Assembly (NCBI RefSeq): GCF_902506165.1
Contig: NZ_LR733817.1
Coordinates: forward strand, 1,410,255 to 1,474,254
Source: Bosea sp. 29B
GTDB lineage: Bacteria > Pseudomonadota > Alphaproteobacteria > Rhizobiales > Beijerinckiaceae
Length of the DNA stretch: 64,000 bases
Direction of reading: 5' to 3'
Part shown: one piece after another, positions 57,077 through 64,000 of the stretch
Position numbering within the stretch: the first letter of the stretch is position 1
Layout: each line of letters starts with the position of its first letter
Translations under genes and position numbers: made by a program
Notes under the pieces: model-generated
Databases searched by the model: none
Seen by the model: only the letters and a program-made list of their open reading frames with translations
What the model was told of the DNA's origin: nothing

Positions 57077-58473
57077 CCGGACAGTCGACCAGCGAGCGCC
57101 CGCAGCCCCTGATCGTCGGCGCCGGCCCGGCCGGCATTCGCGCCGCTGAAGCGCTGGTCGCGGCTGGCCTGCGCCCGCTCGTCGTCGACGAGGCGCCTGC
57201 CTGCGGCGGCCAGATCTACCGCCAGCGCCTCGTCCCGGACGGGCGCTCCAGCCGCGACCTTTACGGCTCGGAAGCATCCAAGGCGGAAGCGCTGCACCGC
57301 GACTTCGCCGCGCTCGACGGCAAGCTCGACTACTGGCCGCAGGCGCTGCTCTGGAACCTGCGCGACGGCCGGGCCGACATCATGGTCGCGGGCACCAGCC
57401 GGCAGGTCGCCTATGACGGGCTCGTCCTCGCCACCGGCGCGACCGACCGCATCCTGCCGATCCCCGGCTGGACCCTGCCCGGCGTCTTCACCCTGGGCGG
57501 CGCCCAGATCGCGCTGAAAAGCCAGGGCTGCGCCATCGGCAACGAAATCGTCTTCCTCGGCTCCGGTCCGCTGCTCTATCTCGTCGCCTGGCAGTACATG
57601 AAGGCCGGCGCCAAGGTCGCGGCCGTGCTCGACACCGCGCCCTTCGCCGCCAAGTTCAACCTGCTGCGCGGCCTGCCGCTGTTCCCGGGAATCGTGCTGC
57701 GCGGCATGCGCATGACCGCCGAGCTGAAGCTGGGCGGTATCGCCTTGCACTACGGCGTCGCTAATGTCCGCATCGAGGGCAAGAACACGGTCGAGGCGAT
57801 CGCCTGGCGCCAGGACGGGATGGAGCATCGCCTCGCCTGCGACGGCATCGGCTACGGCCTCGCCTTGCGCTCCGAAACGCAACTCGCCGATCTCGCTGGC
57901 TGCCGCTTTTCCTTCAATCAGCGCGACCGCGCCGCCCTGCCCGAGCGCGATGCAGCCGGCCGCACCAGCGTGCCGGGCATCTATCTCGCCGGCGACGGCG
58001 CCGGCATCGCCGGAGCGGACGCGGCCGAGCGTGCCGGCGAACGCGCCGCGCTCGCTCTGCTGCAGGATCACGGCCTGCCACATGACGCCGCCCGCGCCGC
58101 AACTCTGGAGACGGAGCTCGCCCGCATCGGCCGCTTCCGCGAGGTGCTCGAAGCCGCCTTCCCCTTCCCGGCGCATTGGGTGAAGGACATCGCCGACACC
58201 ACTACCCTCTGCCGCTGCGAGGAGATCACGGCCGGCGAGGTCCGCGCGGCGGTCAGCCAATTCGGCGTGCATGAGCTCAACCGGCTAAAGGCGGTAAGCC
58301 GTATCGGCATGGGCCGCTGCCAGGGCCGCATCTGCGGCGGCGCCGCCGCCGAAGTGCTGGCACATCAGACGAGCCGCGGCATCGAGGCCGTCGGCCGCCT
58401 GCGCGGCCAGGCCCCGGTCAAGCCGGTACCGCTGACGCTGGCACTCGCGGCGCAGCAGGAGGCGGCGGAATGA
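57073..58473 (+). CDS. FAD/NAD(P)-binding subunit with C-terminal BFD [2Fe-2S] domain
   Basis: A 466-residue flavoprotein. The N-terminal Rossmann motif is LIVGAGPAGIRAAEALVA, a second one is VFLGSGPLLYLVAW at about 160-173, and a C-terminal BFD-like domain has Cys380, Cys382, Cys416 and Cys421 (TTLCRCEEITAGEV, MGRCQGRICGG). This is the architecture of HcnB/opine oxidase subunit A/D-hydroxyproline dehydrogenase alpha. ATG 57073 overlaps the preceding stop by 4 bp; the longer frame is a shadow. It passes electrons from the substrate-oxidising subunit. Confidence 0.9.
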   Translation: MTGQSTSERPQPLIVGAGPAGIRAAEALVAAGLRPLVVDEAPACGGQIYRQRLVPDGRSSRDLYGSEASKAEALHRDFAALDGKLDYWPQALLWNLRDGRADIMVAGTSRQVAYDGLVLATGATDRILPIPGWTLPGVFTLGGAQIALKSQGCAIGNEIVFLGSGPLLYLVAWQYMKAGAKVAAVLDTAPFAAKFNLLRGLPLFPGIVLRGMRMTAELKLGGIALHYGVANVRIEGKNTVEAIAWRQDGMEHRLACDGIGYGLALRSETQLADLAGCRFSFNQRDRAALPERDAAGRTSVPGIYLAGDGAGIAGADAAERAGERAALALLQDHGLPHDAARAATLETELARIGRFREVLEAAFPFPAHWVKDIADTTTLCRCEEITAGEVRAAVSQFGVHELNRLKAVSRIGMGRCQGRICGGAAAEVLAHQTSRGIEAVGRLRGQAPVKPVPLTLALAAQQEAAE

Positions 58474-59660
58474 GCCGGCGTCTCACAGTCGACATCGCGA
58501 TCATCGGCGGCGGGCTCGTAGGCTCCTCGGCCGCGCTCGCGCTACGCGATATGGGTTTCTCGGTAGCTCTGCTCGACAAGGGCTTTTGCGGCGCGCAGGC
58601 CTCGGGCGTTAACTATGGCGGCGTGCGCCGCCAGGGCCGGCCGGTCGAGCAATTGCAGCTCTCACAGCGCGCGCATGCGGTCTGGCCGCGGCTCAAGGCG
58701 CTGATCGGCATCGACGGTGAGTTCCTGCGCTCCGGCCATCTCAAGCTCGCCCGCAACGAGGCCGACATGGCCTCGCTCGAAGCCTATGCGGAAGCCGTCG
58801 CCGAGCAGGGCCTCGACCTCGAGCTGATCGGCCATAACGGCTTGCGCGAGCGCTTCGGCTGGATCGGCGACGGCGTCGTCGGCGCCTCCTTCTGTGCGGG
58901 CGACGGCCACGCCAATCCACGCCTGGTCGCGACCGGCTTCGCCGCTGCGGCGCGCCGGGCCGGCGTCGAGGTGCTGGAGAACACGGCGGTCGAGGGCGTG
59001 GCCCGCGACGGCGAAGGTTTCGCGCTTGAGGCCGCGAACAACCTTTCGCTGCGCGCCCGCTTCGTCATCAACAGCGCCGGCGCCTGGGCCGGCCCCTTTG
59101 CCGAGAGCTTCGGCGAGCCGGTGCCGCTCTCGCGCATCTACCCCTCCATGGTCGTTACAGAGCCGATGGAGCCGGTGATGTCGGTCAATATCGGCATGGA
59201 GGGCGGCGGCATCTATGCCCGCCAGGTCGAGCGCGGCAATGTCGTGGTCGGCGGCGAGCGCGCTCTGCCGCTGGTCGATCCCGATTTCTCGCGGCCGCGC
59301 GGCGACGGCGCGATCGCGATCATGAACAACGCCGCTGCGCTATTCCCCGGCCTGCGCCACGCCCAGGCGATCCGCTTCTGGAGCGGCACGGAAGGGGCGA
59401 TGCCGGACAGGAACCCGGTGATCGGCTTGAGCCAGACGACGCCCGGCCTGATCCATGCCTTCGGCTTCACCGGCGCCGGCTTCCAGATCGCGCCCGGCGT
59501 CGGCGAGGTCGTCGCCGAGCTCGTCCGCGACGGTGATACGCAGACGCCGATCGCAGCCTTTTCCATCGGCCGCTTCAAGCAGGATTCCGCCCGCACCGAC
59601 GCTGGCTCGGGTGCGGGGCAAAACCAAGAGCCGCACAACGCAGGGGAGTTGAGACCATGA
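58470..59660 (+). CDS. D-amino-acid-oxidase-like catalytic subunit (SoxB/HcnC/D-hydroxyproline dehydrogenase beta type)
   Basis: A 396-residue FAD enzyme of the DAO family. IAIIGGGLVGSSAALAL is the dinucleotide motif, followed by DKGFCGAQASGVNYGGVR; IRFWSGTEGAMPDRNPVIGL and HAFGFTGAGFQIAPGVGEVVAEL are the usual C-terminal signatures. It oxidises an amino acid or imino acid at the alpha carbon and hands electrons to its partners. The start overlaps the FAD/NAD subunit gene by 4 bp; the stop overlaps the binding-protein gene ATG. Confidence 0.9.
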   Translation: MSRRLTVDIAIIGGGLVGSSAALALRDMGFSVALLDKGFCGAQASGVNYGGVRRQGRPVEQLQLSQRAHAVWPRLKALIGIDGEFLRSGHLKLARNEADMASLEAYAEAVAEQGLDLELIGHNGLRERFGWIGDGVVGASFCAGDGHANPRLVATGFAAAARRAGVEVLENTAVEGVARDGEGFALEAANNLSLRARFVINSAGAWAGPFAESFGEPVPLSRIYPSMVVTEPMEPVMSVNIGMEGGGIYARQVERGNVVVGGERALPLVDPDFSRPRGDGAIAIMNNAAALFPGLRHAQAIRFWSGTEGAMPDRNPVIGLSQTTPGLIHAFGFTGAGFQIAPGVGEVVAELVRDGDTQTPIAAFSIGRFKQDSARTDAGSGAGQNQEPHNAGELRP

Positions 59661-60709
59661 CCAGCTATCGCAGCATCCTGACAGCCGGCGTCGCCACCAT
59701 GGCGCTCGCCGCCGCCGGCAGCGCCTTCGCCCAGTCGAAGACGCTCTATGTCGGCATGAACGGCGGCAATTTCGAGCGCGCCTTCACCCAGTCCGTCTTC
59801 CCGGATTTCGAGAAGGCCAACGACGTCAAAGTCGTGGTCGTGCCCGGCACCTCCTCGGACATTCTGGCTAAGGCGACCGCGGCCAAGGACAAGCCGCAAA
59901 TGCACGTGATGTTCCTGGACGACGGCGTCATGGTCCGCGCCATCGGCGCCGGTCTCTGCGAGAAGCTGAAGCCGGGCCCCGAGCTCGCCGATCTCACGCC
60001 CGGCTCGCGCATGAAGGATGACATGGCCGTCGGCATCGACCTCGGCATGACCGGCCTCGGCTACAACAAGAAGCTGTTCGACGAGAAGGGCTGGCCGACA
60101 CCGACCTCGTGGATGGACCTCGCCGATCCCAAGTACAAGGGCAAGGTCGTGTTTCAGTCGGCCTCGGCCTCCTCCTTCGGCCTGCACGCCTTCCTGATGT
60201 TCAACCGCATCCAGGGCGGCACCGAGGCCAATGTCGAGCCGGGTTTCAGCAAGTTCCGCGACACGATCGGCAAGAATGTGCTCGAATTCATCCCGAGCTC
60301 AGCCAAGATCGCCGAGATGGCGCAGACCGGCGAAGCCGCGATCTTCCCGCTGACGCCGACCGGCATCGCGACGCTGAAAGAAAAGGGCATCGGCGTCGAA
60401 TACGCCCAGCCCAAGGAAGGCTCGGTCGTGCTGATGGTCGCCCAATGCGTCATCGCCAACAATTCCGAGCCGGATCTGGCGCAGAAGCTCGCCGCCTATC
60501 TGCTCTCGCCCGAGGCCCAGTCCAAGGCGCTCGCCGCCGGCAACATCGTGCCATCGAACACCAAGGCCAAGGCTACGACACCCGAGGCCGAGAAGAAGCT
60601 CGAGGCCTTCCACGCCAATATGAAGACCGCCGTCACCCTCGACTGGGATCAGATCAACGCCAAGCGGCCGGAATGGAACAGCCGCTGGAACAAGATGATC
60701 GAGCGCTGA
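59657..60709 (+). CDS. Polyamine/opine-type ABC importer, solute-binding protein (PotD-like)
   Basis: A 350-residue periplasmic binding protein. Signal peptide is about residues 1-26 (ILTAGVATMALAAAGSAFAQS). The mature domain starts TLYVGMNGGNFERAFTQSVF, typical of family 1/PotD-like or iron(III)-type binding proteins, with a conserved KLFDEKGWPTPTSWMDLADP. Last gene of the operon and overlaps the DAO-like gene by 4 bp; having the binding protein last instead of first is unusual and places the dehydrogenase inside the importer operon. Confidence 0.9.
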   Translation: MTSYRSILTAGVATMALAAAGSAFAQSKTLYVGMNGGNFERAFTQSVFPDFEKANDVKVVVVPGTSSDILAKATAAKDKPQMHVMFLDDGVMVRAIGAGLCEKLKPGPELADLTPGSRMKDDMAVGIDLGMTGLGYNKKLFDEKGWPTPTSWMDLADPKYKGKVVFQSASASSFGLHAFLMFNRIQGGTEANVEPGFSKFRDTIGKNVLEFIPSSAKIAEMAQTGEAAIFPLTPTGIATLKEKGIGVEYAQPKEGSVVLMVAQCVIANNSEPDLAQKLAAYLLSPEAQSKALAAGNIVPSNTKAKATTPEAEKKLEAFHANMKTAVTLDWDQINAKRPEWNSRWNKMIER

Positions 60710-60727
60710 GCTTCGTCCGAACCATCG

Positions 60728-60758
60728 ACACCGCCGTGCAGAAGTGCGGCGGTGTTTT
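60728..60758 (+). terminator. Rho-independent terminator after the importer-dehydrogenase operon
   Basis: ACACCGCCG and CGGCGGTGT form a 9-bp GC-rich stem around a 10-base loop, followed by TTTCT. It lies 19 bp beyond the stop of the last gene. Confidence 0.75.
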
Positions 60759-60811
60759 CTCACAATGCCTTGCCGTATAGCCGGATCAGATCTGCACCAA
60801 TCGGAGCCGGT

Positions 60812-60877
60812 TTGACAGAAAGCCCCGCCCCGCTACATTCCTGCAATCGATTACATCACCAGTTCGGCGATCGATTG
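60812..60877 (+). promoter_or_regulatory. Promoter and LacI-like operator before the TIM-barrel/Gfo-Idh pair
   Basis: TTGACA (60812-60817) with TACATT 16 bp on gives a sigma70-type promoter. Just downstream TGCAATCGATTACA (60842-60855) is a near-palindrome of the LacI-family TGTAATCGATTACA type (12 of 14 positions), and CAATCGAT (60844-60851) is repeated inverted as ATCGATTG at 60870-60877. No LacI gene is next to it in this window. Confidence 0.62.
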
Positions 60878-60916
60878 TGAGCTCCGGCAAGGAGCCGCGC
60901 TATCGGGAGGGTCGCG

Positions 60917-61975
60917 ATGAAGACCATGAAGGGTCCGGGGCTCTTTCTCGCCCAGTTCGCCGGCGACGAAGCGCCGTTCAACTCGCTCGACGCGATCGGC
61001 CGCTGGGCCGCCTCGCTCGGCTACAGGGGCGTGCAGATTCCGAGCTGGGACGCCCGCTTGTTCGACCTCGCCAGGGCCGCCGAATCCGACGCCTATTGCG
61101 ACGAGATCAAGGGCACGCTCGCCCAGTACGGCCTGTCAATCACCGAGCTCTCGACTCATCTCCAGGGCCAGCTCGTCGCCGTCCATCCGGCTTTCGACGA
61201 GGCCTTCGACGGCTTTGCGGTTCCTGCGGTGCGCGGCAATCCCAGGGCGCGGCAGGAATGGGCGGTCGAGCAGATGAAGCTCGGGGCGAAAGCCTCGCGC
61301 CGGCTCGATCTCACGGCCAATGTCAGCTTCACCGGCGCGCTCGCCTGGCCCTTCGTCTATCCTTGGCCGCAGCGCCCGGCCGGGCTGGTCGAGACCGCCT
61401 TCGAAGAACTCGGCAAGCGCTGGCGCCCGATCCTCGACACTTACGACGAGGCCGGCGTCGACCTCTGTTACGAGATTCATCCCGGCGAGGACGTCCATGA
61501 CGGGGCGACCTTCGAGCGCTTCGTCGACGCAGTCGGCGGCCATGCCCGCGCCTGCATCAACTACGACCCCAGCCATTTCCTGCTGCAGCAGCTCGACTAT
61601 CTCGCCTTCATCGACCTCTACCATGAGCGCATCAAGGCCTTCCATGTGAAGGATGCCGAGTTCAATCCGAACGGCCGCGTCGGCATCTATGGCGGCTACG
61701 AACCCTGGATCGACCGGGCCGGTCGCTTCCGCTCGCTCGGCGATGGCCAGGTCGATTTCGGCGGCATCTTCTCGAAACTGGCGCAGTACGATTACAAGTC
61801 CTGGGCCGTGCTCGAATGGGAATGCGCCCTCAAGCATCCCGAGGACGGCGCGCGCGAAGGGGCGGAGTTCATCGCCGCCCATATCATCCGCGTCACCGAG
61901 AAGGCCTTCGACGATTTCGCCGCCGGCGGCACCGACGAAGCCGCCAACCGGCGCATGCTCGGCCTTACCAACTAA
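60917..61975 (+). CDS. Xylose isomerase-like TIM barrel (sugar phosphate isomerase/epimerase family)
   Basis: A 352-residue TIM-barrel protein, larger than the other three in this window. Metal-ligand motifs are LCYEIHPGED (Glu), CINYDPSHFLLQ (Asp, His), KAFHVKDAEFNPNG (His) and AVLEWECALKHP (Glu), the pattern of enzymes that work with Gfo/Idh/MocA dehydrogenases in keto-sugar pathways. It is preceded by a GGGAGGGTCGCG ribosome site. Followed by a repeat element and a Gfo/Idh/MocA gene, so the pair probably acts on an oxidised sugar or cyclitol. Confidence 0.88.
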   Translation: MKTMKGPGLFLAQFAGDEAPFNSLDAIGRWAASLGYRGVQIPSWDARLFDLARAAESDAYCDEIKGTLAQYGLSITELSTHLQGQLVAVHPAFDEAFDGFAVPAVRGNPRARQEWAVEQMKLGAKASRRLDLTANVSFTGALAWPFVYPWPQRPAGLVETAFEELGKRWRPILDTYDEAGVDLCYEIHPGEDVHDGATFERFVDAVGGHARACINYDPSHFLLQQLDYLAFIDLYHERIKAFHVKDAEFNPNGRVGIYGGYEPWIDRAGRFRSLGDGQVDFGGIFSKLAQYDYKSWAVLEWECALKHPEDGAREGAEFIAAHIIRVTEKAFDDFAAGGTDEAANRRMLGLTN

Positions 61976-61990
61976 GTTACCACCTGATCC

Positions 61991-62102
61991 GGTCATCCCG
62001 GACAAGCCGCGAAGCGGCGCCGATCCGGGATCCATTCCTGAGCCTCTATCGGAAAGATTCCGGAATGGGTCCCGGGTCTCCCTTCGGTCGCCCGGGACGA
62101 CC
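61991..62102. repeat. Intergenic inverted-repeat element (GGTCATCCCGG type)
   Basis: GGTCATCCCGG at 61991-62001 is mirrored by CCGGGACGACC at 62092-62102 with one mismatch. CCGGAATGGGTCCCGGGTC inside adds another stem. It fills nearly all of the 163-bp gap between the TIM-barrel and Gfo/Idh/MocA genes, leaving AAGGAGGC as a separate ribosome site for the latter. Related ends occur at 34491-34637. Confidence 0.7.
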
Positions 62103-62138
62103 AGGATGGGAAAGACCGTAGATTGTAAGGAGGCAAGC

Positions 62139-63314
62139 ATGTCGATCGAGAGCACCCTGGCTCCGAAGCTCAACCGCCGCCTCCGTCTCGGCATGGTCGG
62201 CGGCGGGCGCGGCGCCTTCATCGGTGCGGTGCATCGCATCGCCGCCCGGCTCGACGACCGCTGGCAGCTCGTCGCCGGCGCGCTGTCGTCAGATCCTGAG
62301 CGCGGACGCCTCTCCGGCGAGGATCTGCTGCTCGATCCCGCCCGCCTCTATGCCGATGCCAACGAGATGGCGAAGCGCGAGAGGCGCCGCAAGGACGGCA
62401 TCGACGCGGTCGCGATCGTCACGCCGAACCATGCCCATGCCCCGGCGGCGAAAGCCTTCCTCAAGGCCGGCATCCATGTGATCTGCGACAAGCCGCTGAC
62501 GACAACCCTGCGCGAGGCTGAAAGCCTAGCCAAGCTGGCGAAGGACAGCGGACTGATCTTCGCGGTCACCCACAACTACACCGGCTATCCGCTGGTCCGG
62601 CAGGCCCGCGCCATGGTCGCCGAAGGCGCGCTCGGCAAGCTCCGCGTCGTCCAGGTCGAATATGCGCAGGATTGGCTCGCCACGAAGCTCGAGGAGAGCG
62701 GCCAGAAGCAGGCCGAGTGGCGCACTGACCCGGCGCGGTCCGGCCCGGCCGGTTCGATCGGCGATATCGGCAGCCATGCCTTCAACCTCGCCGAGTTCAT
62801 CGCCGGCGAGGAGGTCGAGGCGCTCGCGGCTGAGGCCCATGTCTTTGTCGAGGGCCGCCGGCTCGACGACAACGCTCATATGCTGCTGCGCTTCAAGGGC
62901 GGCGCGCGCGGCATGCTCTGGTGCAGCCAGGTCGCGGCCGGACAAGAGAACGGCCTGCGCATCCGCCTCTATGGCGAAACGGGCGGGCTCGAATGGCAGC
63001 AGGAGAATCCGAACCTGCTGATCCATTCGCCGCTCGGCGAGCCGCCGCGCCTGATCCGGCGCAATGGTGCCGGCGCCTATCCCGTCGCCAACGCCGCTTC
63101 GCGCGTGCCGGCCGGCCATCCCGAGGGCTATCTCGAAGGCTTCGCCCAGCTCTACACTGATATCGCCGAGCAGATCACAGCCCGGATCGAAGGGCGTGAG
63201 CCTGCCCCGTTCGCAACGCTGGTGCCGACCGTCACCGATGGCGTGCGCGGCGTCCGCTTCATCGAGGCTGCGGTGCGCTCCTCGGCGAAGGGCGCGCGCT
63301 GGCTGGAGCTCTGA
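62139..63314 (+). CDS. Gfo/Idh/MocA-family oxidoreductase
   Basis: A 391-residue dehydrogenase. The Rossmann motif is LGMVGGGRGAFIGAVHR (about residues 17-33), the hallmark is CDKPLTTTLREAE, and the catalytic half has AFNLAEFIAGEEVEALAAEA. The GGGRGAFIG variant groups with enzymes of keto-sugar or cyclitol oxidation that pair with TIM barrels of the preceding type. AAGGAGGC is positioned ideally. It likely interconverts a hydroxyl and ketone of a sugar ring using NAD(P). Confidence 0.92.
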   Translation: MSIESTLAPKLNRRLRLGMVGGGRGAFIGAVHRIAARLDDRWQLVAGALSSDPERGRLSGEDLLLDPARLYADANEMAKRERRRKDGIDAVAIVTPNHAHAPAAKAFLKAGIHVICDKPLTTTLREAESLAKLAKDSGLIFAVTHNYTGYPLVRQARAMVAEGALGKLRVVQVEYAQDWLATKLEESGQKQAEWRTDPARSGPAGSIGDIGSHAFNLAEFIAGEEVEALAAEAHVFVEGRRLDDNAHMLLRFKGGARGMLWCSQVAAGQENGLRIRLYGETGGLEWQQENPNLLIHSPLGEPPRLIRRNGAGAYPVANAASRVPAGHPEGYLEGFAQLYTDIAEQITARIEGREPAPFATLVPTVTDGVRGVRFIEAAVRSSAKGARWLEL

Positions 63315-63384
63315 TGTTGAACCGGCTTGTCCTCCCCACCGGCGGCACGGCATAAGCGGCCCCGACGACAGGGAGGACGACGCC

Positions 63385-64000
63385 ATGGAATTCCGCCCCG
63401 ATATCGGCCAGCTCTCGCCGACCGTGCGCGAGCATCTGGCGCCGGCCAACCTGCTGCGCGCCGGCATCAACCTCTCCAACTTCCTGCTGGTGTCCAGCCG
63501 CAGCCCGCAGGGTGAGCCGCAAGGAGTCTCGCCCGACATGGCCCGCGCGCTGGCCGACCATCTCGGCACCGGCCTGCGCTATGTCCCTTACGAGAATCCT
63601 GGCCTGCTCGCCGATGCCGCGCCTTGCGACGAATGGGATGTCGGCTTGATCGGCGCCGAGCCGCAGCGCGCCGAGGCGATCAGCTTCACGCCAGCCTATG
63701 CCGAGATCGAGGCAACCTATTTGGTTCGCGAAAGTTCGCCGCTGCGCGAGATCGCCGATGTCGATGCGCAGGGCGTCCGCATCGCCGTCAGCGGCCGCGC
63801 CGCCTACGGCCTCTGGCTCGATCGCAATATTCGCAAGGCCGAGCTCGTCCGCTCCGGCACGCTCGACGATTCCGCTGCCGACTTCGTTTCCAAGGAGCTG
63901 GATGCGCTCACAGGCCTGCGCCCGCGCCTGTTGAAGGATGTCGTGGCGATTCCCGGCACGCGCATCCTCGACGGATATTTCATGACCGTGCAGCAGGCGA
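63385..64000 (+). CDS. Family-3 solute-binding-domain protein, 3' truncated by the window
   Basis: Starts with ATG after GGGAGGACGACG and runs open to the window end (205 residues seen). The sequence LRAGINLSNFLLVSSR, then GVSPDMARALADHLG and WDVGLIGAEPQRAEAISFT is that of family-3 periplasmic binding domains. There is no signal peptide: the first 25 residues are MEFRPDIGQLSPTVREHLA and charged. It may therefore be a cytoplasmic sensing protein or cyclohexadienyl dehydratase-like enzyme instead of a transport component; the C-terminus lies outside the window. Confidence 0.7.
   Translation, partial: MEFRPDIGQLSPTVREHLAPANLLRAGINLSNFLLVSSRSPQGEPQGVSPDMARALADHLGTGLRYVPYENPGLLADAAPCDEWDVGLIGAEPQRAEAISFTPAYAEIEATYLVRESSPLREIADVDAQGVRIAVSGRAAYGLWLDRNIRKAELVRSGTLDDSAADFVSKELDALTGLRPRLLKDVVAIPGTRILDGYFMTVQQA

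Overview
The window is GC-rich chromosomal DNA from an alphaproteobacterium, most likely a Hyphomicrobiales (Rhizobiales) genus close to Bosea. This is inferred from codon use, tandem periplasmic-binding ABC importers, GntR/IclR/LacI regulators and intergenic repeat types, not from a marker gene. No rRNA, tRNA, CRISPR array, phage or insertion sequence was seen. Coding density is very high, and almost every gene belongs to a carbon or amino-acid scavenging module, so the window reads as a chain of catabolic operons, each with its own importer and regulator.

Layout. 1-2305: the end of a formate dehydrogenase cluster (fdhD fragment, delta subunit) followed by an oxalate/formate-type MFS carrier. 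2365-10998 (locus A): a leftward operon with a polar-amino-acid-type ABC importer, aldo/keto reductase, type II dehydroquinase, NAD-sugar epimerase and an EthD-like protein; diverging from it are an SDR, a TIM-barrel isomerase and a GntR regulator. 11015-30034 (locus B): two back-to-back operons. The leftward one holds a sulfonate/nitrate-type importer, an FAD enzyme, a TIM barrel, an IclR regulator and a Gfo/Idh/MocA dehydrogenase. The rightward one holds a branched-chain-type importer with a permease-ATPase-ATPase fusion, a shikimate dehydrogenase relative, two ketosteroid-dehydrogenase-like flavoproteins, a NIPSNAP protein and a TIM barrel. Between them lie two IclR-type operators 31 bp apart.

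30132-35358: an AraC regulator, then a partial hydroxyproline pathway (4-hydroxyproline epimerase, pyrroline-carboxylate reductase-like enzyme, DHDPS-family deaminase, GntR regulator). 35505-40574: GntR, enolase-superfamily acid-sugar dehydratase, SDR, Ldh-family oxidoreductase and MHS-family permease. 40632-48917: an alpha-glucoside system (GH31 hydrolase, ABC importer) under a divergent LacI repressor with a perfect 18-bp palindrome, plus a cupin. 49005-53896: NDH-2, phosphoglucose isomerase, PfkB sugar kinase and an IclR regulator. 54075-60709: a polyamine/opine-type importer interleaved with a three-subunit flavin/iron-sulfur amino-acid dehydrogenase. 60917-64000: a TIM-barrel/Gfo-Idh-MocA pair and the start of a family-3 solute-binding protein cut by the window edge.

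How they work together. Loci A and B contain paralogous TIM-barrel enzymes and together hold dehydroquinase-like and shikimate-dehydrogenase-like proteins, SDRs, and ring-desaturating flavoproteins. I infer they feed on cyclic hydroxylated carbon compounds (quinate/shikimate-like cyclohexane acids or cyclitols), but the exact substrate is not shown by the sequence. The hydroxyproline genes lack a D-hydroxyproline dehydrogenase next door; the three-subunit dehydrogenase 22 kb downstream has the right architecture to fill that step, although an opine or related N-substituted amino acid is equally possible.
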